Shown: positions 39,266 to 49,600 of the stretch, in pieces
Numbering within the stretch: position 1 is the stretch's first letter
How the letters are laid out: every line of letters begins with the position of its first letter
Source of the DNA: PALSA-911 sp963839645
GTDB lineage: Bacteria; Pseudomonadota; Alphaproteobacteria; Acetobacterales; Acetobacteraceae
Direction: 5' to 3'
Length of the DNA stretch: 64,000 nt
NCBI GenBank assembly: GCA_963839645.1
Contig: CAWIVZ010000003.1
Coordinates: 62,001-126,000 of the forward strand
Notes under the pieces: model-generated
The model's input: only the letters and a program-made list of their open reading frames with translations
Database searches by the model: none
What the model was told of the DNA's origin: nothing
Position numbers and translations under genes: made by a program

Positions 39266-40304
39266 ATGTACCATATTCGCTTTGCCGTCTCCGGACGGTC
39301 ATGCCGCGCCCGGGTCGCCGCTTTCGCCGTCCTCGTTAGCTTCGGATTTGCCTCGTCCGGCCATGCGCTGACGATCAAGCCCACCTTCGACAGCAGCATC
39401 ACCAGCCTGGCCGCCGCCGCGCAGATCGAAACCGCTTTCGGCAACGCCGCCGCCATATTCCAGAATGCCTTCAGCGACCCGGTGACGGTCAATATAACCG
39501 TCAGCTGGGGCTCGGTGCATGGCCAGACGATCGCCAGCGGCAATCTGGGGCAAAGCTGGGTGCCGTGGTACAGCGGCTACTCGTACAGCACCATCAAGTC
39601 CTATTTGAAGAGGGCGGCGTTGACCACCGCCGACAAAACCGCGATCAGCAATCTGCCGGTGACCTCTCCGGCCGGAAACAGCTTCGCTATTCCTCGGGCG
39701 GAGATGAAGTCGCTCGGATTGCTGTCCGCCACTAGGTACTGTAGCAGACGGCTATATCGGCTTCGGCTATACTCCCTCGGCCTTCACTTTCGATGCCACC
39801 TCCAGCGTCGCCAGCGGCACCTACGACTTCATCGGGATCGCGGCACACGAGATCGACGAAGTGCTGGGTCGCATTTCCACACTGAACAGCACCAGCCCGT
39901 CAGGTGCGACGGTCTTCGACCTGTTCCGCTACGCCGCGCCGGGAGTGCCCAACTTCTCGCGCAGCGCCGCTTCCTATTTCTCGATCGACGGCGGGGTGAC
40001 CAAACTCGGCTCGTTCAACGTCTCCGGCGGCGGTGATCGGAGCGATTGGGTGTACCCTACCGGGACCGACGCGCAGCAGGCCTATCTGCCGTCCGGACAG
40101 CGGCTGTCGGTCGCATCGGCGGACCTGGTCGCCCTGGACATCCTGGGCTGGGATTCCGGCGGAACGAACGCCCTTGTCGCCGCTTCGAGCTCCACAGGCA
40201 GCATATCGGCCTCGGCAGTTCCCGAGCCGCGCTCCGTGATCCTGCTCGGCATCGGGTTGCTGGCGCTGGGCTGCGTCCGCCTGGTCGCACGCGGCCGGGA
40301 CTGA
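39266..40304 (+). CDS. Metalloprotease-like exported protein with PEP-CTERM anchor, frameshifted near 39734
   Basis: The N-terminus is a signal peptide (AAFAVLVSFGFASSGHA). The C-terminus ends AVPEPRSVILLGIGLLALGC followed by a basic tail, a classical PEP-CTERM sorting signal for exosortase. Between them is a zincin-like AAHEIDEVLGR, in which the second His of HExxH is Glu, resembling the PEP-CTERM-associated family I know as NF038122. The frame shifts +1 near 39734, just before GYIGFGYTPSAF; corrected length is about 345 residues. Start choice (39251 or 39266) is uncertain. The protein would be exported and cell-surface processed. An AT-rich gap precedes it. Confidence 0.75.
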
Positions 40305-40351
40305 CGGCCATGGGGTAAGGCCCCGGCCGGAATGGCCGGGCCGTCTCCGGA

Positions 40352-40515
40352 TCACATCGCCAGATAGCGCCGGCGCACGTCCGCATTGGCCTTCAGCGCC
40401 ACTATGCTGTCGCGATAGACGATCTGGCCCTTGAGAAGATCGACTGGATGCCGATCTTGATCGGGTTTGCATCGGCCCACGCCACGAACGGCATGGCCAG
40501 GGCGCCGGCGACCGC
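40352..40515 (-). pseudogene. Remnant of a second liv-type operon: binding-protein fragment joined to LivF tail
   Basis: Directly after the permease stop the reverse strand reads, in the same frame, AVAGALAMPFVAWADANPIK and then IGIQSI, which looks like the signal-peptide end and first strand of a Liv-type substrate-binding protein. After about 75 bases another frame continues as GQIVYRDSIVALKANADVRR then RYLAM and a stop at 40352, which is the typical C-terminal end of a LivF ATPase. Everything between (rest of the binding protein, permeases, LivG) is missing. I read this as a deletion scar; both similarities are recognised by eye only. Confidence 0.55.
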
Positions 40516-41364
40516 CTAGCCGCCCTTCACGCCGCCGGTGGTCAGACCGGCAACGATTTCCTTCTGCATCAGCAGCGTCAGCAGCAGCACCGGCGCGGTC
40601 ACCACCAGCGCGGCGGCGGCGAGCGGTCCCCAGCTGACCTGCTCGAAGGTCAGCACGTTGTAGACCGCGACCGGCAGCGTGCGGGTGCTGCGGCCCGCCA
40701 GCACAACTCCGAAGATGAAGTTGTTCCAGCTGAAAATGAACGCCAGGATCATCCCGACGGTGATCCCCGGCCGCGCCAGGGGCATCGCCACATGGTAGAA
40801 CGCCTGCCAGATCGTCGCACCGTCCACCAGGGCGGCTTCCTCCAGTTCGTTCGGCAGCCCCTCGAAAAAGCCGATCATCACCCAGACCACGATCGGCACC
40901 GTGATGATCAGATGGGTGATCACCAGCGGCACCAGCGTGCCGATCAGTTCCAGCCACTGGAACATCAGGAACAACGGCACCAGGAACGACAGGCCGGGCG
41001 TGATCCGTGCGATCAGGATCAGCATCGCCGATTTCTGCATCTTGGCCTTGGCGATGCCGTAGCCGGCGGGCACGCCCACCAGCAACGCAAGCCCGGTGGC
41101 GCCGAAGGAGACGATGACCGAGTTGATCGTGTAGGTCAGGAAGTCGTTCTTCTCGAACACGTCGACGAAGTTGGCCAGCGTCGGCGGGTTCGGCACGAAC
41201 ACCGGCGGAAAGGCCATGTTATCGACCTCGTTCTTGAACGCCAGCGAGGCCATCCACAGGAACACCAGCACCGCCGGCGAGATCAGCACCAGCGCGGAGA
41301 GATACAGGCCGAGCTTGCCGAGCCAGCGGCGCGCCTTGTGCCGGTTCATCGGTGTGCGGCTCAT
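40516..41364 (-). CDS. Carbohydrate-type ABC transporter permease (MalG/UgpE-like)
   Basis: A 282-residue permease with six membrane spans and the EAA loop EEAALVDGATIWQAFYHVAMP near residue 185, which docks the ATPase. The ending LTTGGVKGG is typical of the CUT1 second permease. Its start overlaps the first permease by 4 bases. No substrate-binding protein or ATPase gene accompanies the pair; immediately downstream is a liv-type remnant. The pair may rely on components elsewhere or be residual. Confidence 0.88.
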   Translation of the reverse strand: MSRTPMNRHKARRWLGKLGLYLSALVLISPAVLVFLWMASLAFKNEVDNMAFPPVFVPNPPTLANFVDVFEKNDFLTYTINSVIVSFGATGLALLVGVPAGYGIAKAKMQKSAMLILIARITPGLSFLVPLFLMFQWLELIGTLVPLVITHLIITVPIVVWVMIGFFEGLPNELEEAALVDGATIWQAFYHVAMPLARPGITVGMILAFIFSWNNFIFGVVLAGRSTRTLPVAVYNVLTFEQVSWGPLAAAALVVTAPVLLLTLLMQKEIVAGLTTGGVKGG

Positions 41365-42290
41365 TGGAAGGCCTGCTTCTGCCGGACGTTCAGCAACAGC
41401 AGACTGATCAGCAGGATCAGCGCGAAGAACACCACCACCATGGCCGAGGCATAGCCAAGGTCGTAATAGGCGAAGGCGGTCTGGTACAGCAGGATGTTGA
41501 TCGTCTCACTTGCCGTGCCTGGCCCGCCCAACGTGATCACATAGATGCTGTCGAAGGTTTTCAGCGCGTCGATCAGCCGCAGCACCGCCGCCACCACGAT
41601 GAACGGCCAGGACAGCGGCAAGGTGATGTGGCGGAACATCTGCCAGGAACTGGCGCCATCCAGGATCGCCGCCTCATACGGATCGGTCGGCAGGCTGGCG
41701 AGGCCGCCGAGCACGATCAGCATCACCAGCGGCGTCCATTGCCAGGTCTCGACCATCACCAGGGTGGGGATCACGGTGGAGGCGTCGTACACCCAGGTGC
41801 TGGGCGGCAGGCCGACACTGGTCAGCAGGTAGTTCAGCACGCCGAGTTGCGGGTGGAACATCATCGTCCAGACCAGCGCGACCGCCACCGGCGTTGCCAT
41901 CATCGGCAGGATGAAGATCGTCCGGGCTACGCCACGGAAGAAGAAGTTGCTCTGGAAGCAGACCGCGGCGGCAATGCCAAGCACCATCGGTGCGGCGACC
42001 GACAGGATGGTGAAATAGATCGTCCGCACCACCGCCTGGCGGAAGCGGTCGTCCTCGACCAGATGCACGTAATTGGCGAAGCCAACGAAGCTGGTGCTGC
42101 CGGTGACCTTCCACTCATGCACCGACATGAACAGGGTGAAGACCCAGGGAAACAGGATCACCGCGAACACGATGAGACCGGCCGGCACGACGAAGGGCCA
42201 GTATTGCCTTGCGTAGTTGCGTCGGCCCCGGGCGAGGCGGGCCGCCTGCTCGCCCCCCATCGGGCCGGCTGCGATTGGATTGGCGCTCAT
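41361..42290 (-). CDS. Carbohydrate-type ABC transporter permease (MalF/UgpA-like)
   Basis: A 309-residue permease with an extended N-terminus, about six membrane segments and the EAA motif EAAILDGASSWQMFRHITLP near residue 205. It pairs with the downstream permease by a 4-base ATGA overlap. It lies 47 bases downstream of the PNPT transferase gene on the same strand and has no binding protein or ATPase partner in the window. Confidence 0.88.
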   Translation of the reverse strand: MSANPIAAGPMGGEQAARLARGRRNYARQYWPFVVPAGLIVFAVILFPWVFTLFMSVHEWKVTGSTSFVGFANYVHLVEDDRFRQAVVRTIYFTILSVAAPMVLGIAAAVCFQSNFFFRGVARTIFILPMMATPVAVALVWTMMFHPQLGVLNYLLTSVGLPPSTWVYDASTVIPTLVMVETWQWTPLVMLIVLGGLASLPTDPYEAAILDGASSWQMFRHITLPLSWPFIVVAAVLRLIDALKTFDSIYVITLGGPGTASETINILLYQTAFAYYDLGYASAMVVVFFALILLISLLLLNVRQKQAFQ

Positions 42291-42337
42291 GCGCGGTTTT
42301 GTTCCTTGGACATCGGTAGTCTTACTTCAGGGTTGCC

Positions 42338-43411
42338 TTATGGCGTGGTTTCCTTGCGGCGGGAACCCAGCAGTCCTGCCTGGCCGGCCCGGCTCAGCAC
42401 CCAGGCCATCCAGATCAACTGCGGCGGGATCAGCAGCAGCGGGATGAACGGCTTGGCTGCGCCGGGTGCGTGGATGAATGCCAGGCAGGCCAGCCCACCG
42501 AGCACCGCAAATCCCCAATGCACCGCCGTGACCCAGACGGCCGGCAGGCCGGATTGCTGGGCCAGCTGGTACAGATGACCGCGATGCGCTGCCGTCAGCC
42601 GTTCTCCCGCCAGGCCACGCCGGAACAGCGTGAACGCGACGTCGAACAGCACGCCCGATAGCAGCATCGGCATGATCAGGAACGACAGCTCCACCTTCTC
42701 GAACCGGCTGGCGGCCACCGCCAGCATCGCCAGCACGAAGCCGCAGAACTGGCTGCCGACATCGCCCATGAAAATCCGCGCGCGCGGGAAGTTGAACGGC
42801 AGGAACCCCAGCAGCCCCGCCGCCAGCAGCAGGGCAGCGAAATACACGAACCAGCCGCCCTGGCCCGCGGCGATGACGCAGAGGAACCCGGCCGCGATCA
42901 GCGCCACTCCGGAAGCCAGCCCGTTCAGCCCGTCGATGAAGTTCATCGCGTTGGTGGTGAACAGGATCCACACCAGCGTGGCGGGAATGCCCAGCCAGCC
43001 GATGTCCAGCGGCCCCAGATAGGGCACGCGGTACACCTGCACGTAAAGCCCGGTGCCCACCGCCACCAGCGCCGCCAGCACCTGGGCGCCGAGCTTGATC
43101 GTGAACGGCCAGTCGTACAGATCGTCCAGGTACGCGATCGCCGCGATCGCCGCGGAGGCCGCGATCACGCCGCGGAAATAGGGATCGGCCAGCCGGGAAA
43201 ACGCCGCGAATTCGTACAGCACCGCCACGCCGACCAGGAACGCCACCACCACGCCCACGCCGCCGCCCTTCGGGGTGGGATTGGAATGGGATTTGCGGGC
43301 ATCGGGCGTGTCCATCACGCCGACGCCGATCATCAGCCGCACCACGAGCGCCGAAAGCAGCGCGAGGCTGCCGGCGAAGGCCAGATGGCGCAGAACGGCG
43401 GCAAACGTCAT
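42338..43411 (-). CDS. Polyprenyl-phosphate sugar-1-phosphate transferase (WecA/MraY family)
   Basis: A 357-residue multi-spanning PNPT enzyme that loads a HexNAc-1-phosphate onto undecaprenyl phosphate to start glycan assembly. Visible motifs: the DDLYDWP magnesium site, NAMNFIDGLNGLASG, RARIFMGDVGSQF, and the HRGHLYQ carbohydrate-recognition loop. ATG 43411 (MTFAAVLRH) gives a normal start; the frame extends a little upstream. It diverges from the CapD-like gene. With that gene and the DegT aminotransferase it forms a surface-glycan initiation locus. Confidence 0.9.
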   Translation of the reverse strand: MTFAAVLRHLAFAGSLALLSALVVRLMIGVGVMDTPDARKSHSNPTPKGGGVGVVVAFLVGVAVLYEFAAFSRLADPYFRGVIAASAAIAAIAYLDDLYDWPFTIKLGAQVLAALVAVGTGLYVQVYRVPYLGPLDIGWLGIPATLVWILFTTNAMNFIDGLNGLASGVALIAAGFLCVIAAGQGGWFVYFAALLLAAGLLGFLPFNFPRARIFMGDVGSQFCGFVLAMLAVAASRFEKVELSFLIMPMLLSGVLFDVAFTLFRRGLAGERLTAAHRGHLYQLAQQSGLPAVWVTAVHWGFAVLGGLACLAFIHAPGAAKPFIPLLLIPPQLIWMAWVLSRAGQAGLLGSRRKETTP

Positions 43412-43476
43412 GTGCGATCCTCGATCCGATCCTTGGGTGCATTGCCGGGGGTGCATCGCCGGGCAACGCCGGTTTC

Positions 43477-45483
43477 ATGACAGCAATGGGTATGCCGCAT
43501 CCGCCCTACTGGGCTATGACGACAATCGCAATGCCCGCTTCCCGCCCCCTGATACGGATCGCCGTCAACATCGCGCTGGATGGCGCACTGGCCGCTCTGG
43601 CCGTGCCGCTGGCGCGCTGGATCGCCGATCCGGCCGATATTTGGCTCTACCCGCTCTGGCTGATGGCTGGGGGCGCCGGGGCGGTGCTGGTTGCCGGGCT
43701 GCCCTTCCGCCTGTCCTTGCAATACTGGCGCTTCGCCGGCCTGGGCGACCTGATCGGCGTGGTCGGCTGCAGCATCCTCGCGGCCCTGCTGTTCGCGCTG
43801 CTGATGGCGGCCGCGGGCATCGTGCCGACCAACCCAGCCCTGCCGTTGGTGCATGCCTTCACGCTGGTCGTGCTGCTGGGTGCGCCACGCGTCGCCTACC
43901 GGCGCTGGCAGTTCGGCGCCAGCCGCGGCAGCCCTGACGATCAGGACGGCGACGCCGACCACGTCCTGGTGATCGGCTCCGGCGAGGACGCGGACCTGTT
44001 CCTGCGCGCGGTATCGCAGGAACGCCCGCCCAGCGTGCGGGTTGTCGGCCTGCTGGCGCTTGGTTCCCGCCAGACCGGGCGGCGCATCCATGGCCATCCG
44101 ATCCTGGGATCGTCGGACGATCTGACCCCGGTGCTGGAACGGTTGAAAGCCGACGACCGGCTGCCCGACATGCTCGTGGTCGCCTCGCCCGATCTGTCCG
44201 GCGCCGCGCTGGCCAGGGTGATCGACGAGGCGAACGCCTATGGCCTGGTGGTGCGCCGGGCGCCGCGCCCCACCGCCCTGCATCCGGCGACCGCGACCAC
44301 CGCGCAGGGAAGGTCCGACACACCGGCGCGGATCCAGCTCAAGCCGGTGGCGATCGAGGATCTGCTCAATCGCCCGCAGGTGCCGCTGGACCGCGACGGC
44401 ATGGCGCGGCTGATCCAGGGCCGCCGCGTGATCGTGACCGGCGCCGGCGGCACCATCGGTTCCGAACTGGCGCGCCAGGTCGCCGCCTTCGGGCCGGAAA
44501 TGCTGGTGCTGCTGGATAACGGCGAATACGCCCTGTGGCAGATCGACCTGGAACTGGCCGAGACCCAGCCGCAATTGCAGCGCCAGACCCTGATCGCCGA
44601 CATCCGCGACGAGGCCCGTATCCGCGCGGTGTTCGAGGAACTGCGCCCCGAACTGGTGTTTCACGCCGCCGCGCTGAAGCACGTGCCGATCGTGGAGGCG
44701 AACCCGCTGGAAGGGCTGCTGACCAACGCCGCCGGCACCCGCCACGTGGCCGAGGCCGCGCGCGCCACCGGCGCGCTGGCCATGGTGCTGATCTCCACCG
44801 ACAAGGCGGTGAACCCGACCAGCGTGATGGGCGCCTCCAAGCGGCTGGCGGAGATGTATTGCCAGGCGCTGGACGTGGCGGCGCGGGCCTCCGCCGAGCC
44901 CGCCATGCGCTGCGTCACCGTCCGGTTCGGCAACGTGCTCGGCAGCACCGGCTCGGTGGTGCCGCTGTTCCAGCGCCAGCTGGAGCGCGGCGGCCCGCTG
45001 ACCGTCACCCATCCCGACATGCAGCGCTATTTCATGACCGTGCGGGAGGCCGTGGGCCTGGTCCTGCAGGCCAGCGTGCTGGGCGTCAGCGGCGCCGGCG
45101 CTGCCGGCGGGCGAGAGGGCGGCATCTTCGTTCTGGACATGGGCAAGCCGGTCAAGATCGTCGATCTCGCGCGCCAGATGATCCGCCTGGCCGGGCTGCG
45201 GCCGGAGCAGGACGTGGACATCCGCTTCACCGGGCTGCGGCCGGGCGAGAAACTGTACGAGGAACTGTTCCACGGCAAGGAACCGCCAGTGCCCACCGGC
45301 TACCCTGGCCTGCTGATGGCCACGCCGCGCACCGCGGACCCGGCCATCGTCGGGCGTGCGATCGAGGAAATCGCCATTGCCTGCCGCAACGGGCAGACCC
45401 GCCTGGCGCTGAACCTGCTCGGCCGGCTGGTCCCCGAATTCGAACACAACGCCGACGGCTCCCGGCGACCGCGCCGCGCCTGA
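43477..45483 (+). CDS. Membrane-bound nucleotide-sugar 4,6-dehydratase/epimerase (PglF/WbpM/CapD family)
   Basis: A 668-residue protein: four N-terminal membrane segments, a CoA-binding-like domain (HVLVIGSGEDADLFLRAV), then a C-terminal extended-SDR domain with VTGAGGTIGSELARQV near residue 313 and the STDKAVNPTSVMGASKRLAE region, where related dehydratases replace the usual Tyr. Such enzymes convert UDP-GlcNAc to the 4-keto-6-deoxy sugar. The DegT aminotransferase, 12 bases downstream, would then aminate the keto sugar, a PglF/PglE-like pairing. The acetyltransferase and phosphotransferase expected in the bacillosamine route are not here. Confidence 0.9.
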   Translation: MTAMGMPHPPYWAMTTIAMPASRPLIRIAVNIALDGALAALAVPLARWIADPADIWLYPLWLMAGGAGAVLVAGLPFRLSLQYWRFAGLGDLIGVVGCSILAALLFALLMAAAGIVPTNPALPLVHAFTLVVLLGAPRVAYRRWQFGASRGSPDDQDGDADHVLVIGSGEDADLFLRAVSQERPPSVRVVGLLALGSRQTGRRIHGHPILGSSDDLTPVLERLKADDRLPDMLVVASPDLSGAALARVIDEANAYGLVVRRAPRPTALHPATATTAQGRSDTPARIQLKPVAIEDLLNRPQVPLDRDGMARLIQGRRVIVTGAGGTIGSELARQVAAFGPEMLVLLDNGEYALWQIDLELAETQPQLQRQTLIADIRDEARIRAVFEELRPELVFHAAALKHVPIVEANPLEGLLTNAAGTRHVAEAARATGALAMVLISTDKAVNPTSVMGASKRLAEMYCQALDVAARASAEPAMRCVTVRFGNVLGSTGSVVPLFQRQLERGGPLTVTHPDMQRYFMTVREAVGLVLQASVLGVSGAGAAGGREGGIFVLDMGKPVKIVDLARQMIRLAGLRPEQDVDIRFTGLRPGEKLYEELFHGKEPPVPTGYPGLLMATPRTADPAIVGRAIEEIAIACRNGQTRLALNLLGRLVPEFEHNADGSRRPRRA

Positions 45484-45495
45484 TCAGGACACGAC

Positions 45496-46627
45496 ATGAC
45501 CCCCATTCCCTTCCTCGACCTCAAGGCTCAGCAGGCCCGCATCAAGGACGAACTGCGCCGGCGGCTGGATACCGTGCTGGAGCATTGCCAGTTCGTCCTG
45601 GGCCCGGAAGTGGCCGAGCTGGAAGCCGCCCTGGCCAGGTTATTGCGGCGCGGCGCATTGCGTGTCGGTCTCCTCCGGCACCGACGCGCTGCAGATCGCC
45701 ATGATGGCCGAGGGCATCGGCCGCGGCGACGCGGTGTTCCTGCCGGCCTTCACCTATACCGCCACGGCCGAGGTGCCTCTGGTGCTGGGGGCGACGCCGG
45801 TGTTCTGCGACGTGGACCCGCGAACCTTCCAGATCGACCCCGCCCATCTGGAGCAGCGCATCGCCGCTGTCCGCGCCGCCGGCAAGCTGCGCCCGCGGGC
45901 GGTGATCGGCGTCGATCTGTTCGGCCAGCCGGCGAACTGGCCGGCACTCAGCGCCCTGGCGGCGCGCGAGGGCATCTTCACGCTCGACGATTGCGCCCAG
46001 AGCTTCGGCGCCACCCTGCACGGCCGCCAGCTCGGCACCGCGGCCGACGCGACGGCGGTCAGCTTCTTCCCATCCAAGCCGCTCGGCGCCTACGGCGACG
46101 GCGGCGCGCTGTTCACCGAAAGCGCGGAGCGGGCGGCGCTGTATCGCAGCCTGCGCACTCACGGCGAGGGCACCACCCGCTACGAGGTGCTGCGCACCGG
46201 CATGAACGGCCGGCTGGATTCGCTCCAGGCGGCGGTGCTGCTGGCGAAACTCACGGTATTCCCGGCCGAGCTGGCGATCCGCGAGCGCATCGCCCGGACC
46301 TACGATCAGCGCCTGGGCAACGCCGTCGGAACCCCCGTGCGGGTGCCGGACAGCACCAGTGCCTGGGCCATTTACGCCATCCTGCTGCGCGATGGCGCCG
46401 CGCGCGACCGTGTCCAGGCCTCGTTGAAGGAGGCGGGGGTGCCGACCGCGATCTACTATCCGCGGCCGTTGCATCTCCAGCCGGCTTACCGCGACAGCCA
46501 CGACGGCGACGCGCTTCCGGTATCCGAGGACCTGGCTACCCGCATCCTCGCATTGCCGATCCATCCCGACCTGACCGACGAGGCCGTGGCGCATATCTGC
46601 GATTCGGTTCTGGCGGCGGTGGCCTAG
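45496..46627 (+). CDS. DegT/DnrJ/EryC1/StrS sugar aminotransferase, frameshifted near 45641
   Basis: PLP enzyme that aminates nucleotide keto-sugars. The start reads PIPFLDLKAQQARIKDEL. After LEAALAR one extra T (45640-45641) shifts +1 to YCGAAHCVSVSSGTDALQIA, then FTYTATAEVPLVLGATPVF, DDCAQSFGA, and the PLP lysine in VSFFPSKPLGAYGDGGA. Corrected length 376 residues, normal for the family. It is the likely partner of the dehydratase just upstream. It converges with the acyl-CoA carboxylase gene, 19 bases apart. Confidence 0.89.
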
Positions 46628-46646
46628 CAAGGCGGCGCAAGGGGAA

Positions 46647-49600
46647 CTACCAGCCGTCCACGCAAGGGCGGCGCTTGCCCTCCCGCACGGGAGATGGCGG
46701 GAGCGAGCGCAGGCCGGCGATGAGCCAGCGGCGGGTTTCGGCGGGGTCGATCACCTCGTCCACCTCGAACAGGCTGCCGGCATTTAGCGCCTTGCCGCGC
46801 TCGTACAGCTCCGCGACCATGGTTTCGTACGCGGCCAGGCGTTCCGCCGGATCCTCGATGGCCGCGAGTTCGCGGCGCCGCCCGAGTTTCACCTGGCCTT
46901 CCAGCCCCATGCCGCCGAACTCGCCGGTGGGCCAGGCGACGGCGAACATGCCGACCCGCATGCCGCCGCCGGTCATGGCGAGCTTGCCCAGGCCGTAGGA
47001 TTTGCGGGTCATCACGAAGAAGGTCGGGATCGTCAGGTTGGCGCCGATCAGATAGGTGCGGCAGCAGTGGCGGACCAGCGCGGTCTTTTCCGCCTCCGGC
47101 CCGACCATGTTGCCGGGATTGTCGTTCAGCGACAGCAGCGGCACGTCATGCGCGTCGCAGAGCTGCATGAACCTGGCCGCCTTGTCCGCCGCGTCGCTGT
47201 CGATCGCGCCGCCCAGATGCATCGGGTTGTTGGCGATCACGCCCAATGGGCGGCCCTCGACACGGATAAAGGCGGTGATCATGCCGTGGCCGAAGCCGCG
47301 GCGGATTTCCAGCATCGAGCCGTCATCCGCCAGCGTTTCGATCACCGAGCGCATGTCGTAGCCGCGCAGCCGGTTCTCCGGCACGATGTGGCGCAGCTTG
47401 CGCTGGTCGGGGCAGGTCCAGTCCTCGGTGCGGCCCTGGAAGTAGGACATGTACTGGCGCGCGGTCCGCACCGCCTCGGCCTCGTCCTTCACCAGGATGT
47501 CCACCACGCCGTTCGGCACCTGCACCGACATCGGGCCGACCTCCTCCGGCCGGTAGACGCCCAGGCCGCCGCCCTCGATCATGGCGGGGCCGGCCATGCC
47601 GATGGTGGTGCCCTCGGTGGCGATGATCACATCGCAGCAGCCCAGCAGAACCGCGTTGCCGGCGAAGCAGCGGCCGGACGCGATGCCGACCAGCGGCACC
47701 AGGCCGGACAGTCTGGGCAGCCGGTGGAACGTGTCGCTGAACGACACCAGATTGTCGGTGTCGCTGCCGCGGCCGCCGCCGCCTTCGCAGAAGATCACCA
47801 CCGGCAGGCGCCATTTCTCCGCCATCTCGAAGATGCGGTCCTGTTTGTGGTGGCCCATGTGGCCCTGTGTGCCGGCCATGACGGTATAATCATAGGAAAC
47901 CACCACGGCGCGGCTCTTGTCCTCGGAGAAGCGATCGCCGTTGATCTGCGCCAGGCCCATGATGAGCCCGTCGGCGGGGGATTCCTCGATCAGCTGTTCC
48001 ATCGGCACCGTGCGCCGCCGCGCCGACAGCACCAGGGAGCCGTATTCGACGAAACTATCTGGATCGCACACATCCTCGATATTTTCCCGCGCGGTGCGTT
48101 GGCCGGTCGCCCGGCGGCGCGCCACGGCCTTCGGACGGGCGGCGTCCTGCGTCCGGGCGCGACGGTCCAGCACCTCCTTCAGGTCCGGACGGATATAGGC
48201 GGGGTCGATCTCCTCCTGCTGGCGGGCGCCGCCGCCGAGGTCCGCGCGTTCCTCGATGAAGGCCAAAGGATGGCCCTCGAACACCGTGTCTCCGGCTGCG
48301 ACGGTGAACACCTGCACGATACCGGCCGAGGCGGCGGTGAGGGCGTGCTGCATCTTCATCGCCTCCAGCACCAATACCTCCTGACCCGCGAGAACGGTGT
48401 CGCCCTCCGCGACGCTGAGCGCGACGATCGTGCCCTGCATGGGCGCGCGCAGCGGTGTCGTGCCCTCGGGGCCGGTCATGTCCTCGATTTCGGCGATATC
48501 GGCCTGGGCCGGGCCGGCGGATTTGCCGTAGAGCACGACGCCCAAAGGATCGGCCGTGTCGAGCTTCACGCCCGGCCGGCGAGGTGCTGCGGCCTCGGTC
48601 TCGAAATACCGCGCCGGTTCGGCGTCTGCGGCGACCAGTTCGGCGGCGTGCTCGTCGATGAACCGCGTGTGCATCTCCCCGCCCAGCAGGCCGGGATGGC
48701 GCAGCAGCGCGCGCAGGAAGGGGATGTTGGTTGCCGCACCGGCGATGCGGAATTCCGTCAGGGCGCGCGCCGTCTTGCCGGCGGCGGCGGCGAAGTCACC
48801 GGTATCACTATGCACGATGACCTTCGCCAGCAGCGAGTCGAAGCGGGGATTGGTGCGGTAGCCGGCATAGCCATAGCCGTCGACCCGCACGCCGCGGCCC
48901 GATGGCGGCTCATACGCGCTCAGCACGCCGCCGGACGAACGCACGGAGCCGTCCGGCTGCATCGTCTCCAGATTGACCCGCGCCTGGATCGCGGTGCCGC
49001 GCGGCGCCGGGATGTCCGCCTGCGTCAGGCCAAGCTCGGCCAGCGTCTTGCCGGCGGCGATCTGCAGCTGCGCGCGCACGAGGTCGATGCCGGTGATTTC
49101 CTCGGTAACGGTGTGCTCGACCTGCAGGCGCACATTGGCCTCGATGAAGGCGATCTCGTTGCTGGCGGTATCGACCAGGAACTCGAAGGTGCCGGCGTTG
49201 AGGTATTGGCTCGCCGCCGCCAGCGTGGTGGCGGCGGTCAGCAGCCGATTGCGGATGGTCTCGTCCAGGAACGGCGCGGGGGCGATTTCCAGCACCTTCT
49301 GCCGCTCGCGCTGCAGGCTGCATTCCCGTTCCCAGAGATGCGCGACCGCGCCGGTGCCGTCGCCGAGGATCTGCACCTCGATGTGGCGGGCGCGGGGGAA
49401 CAGGCGCTCGACATAGACATCGCCGTTGCCGAAGGCCGCCAACGCCTCCGACCGGCAGCGCTCCATCGTGGCGGCGAGGTCGTCCGGATCGGTCACCGGC
49501 CGCATCCCGCGCCCGCCGCCGCCGGCGATGGCCTTCACCATCATCGCGGCGCCTGCGCCGAGGCTGTCCATGAACGCGCGGGCTTCGCCGGCGGTGGTGG

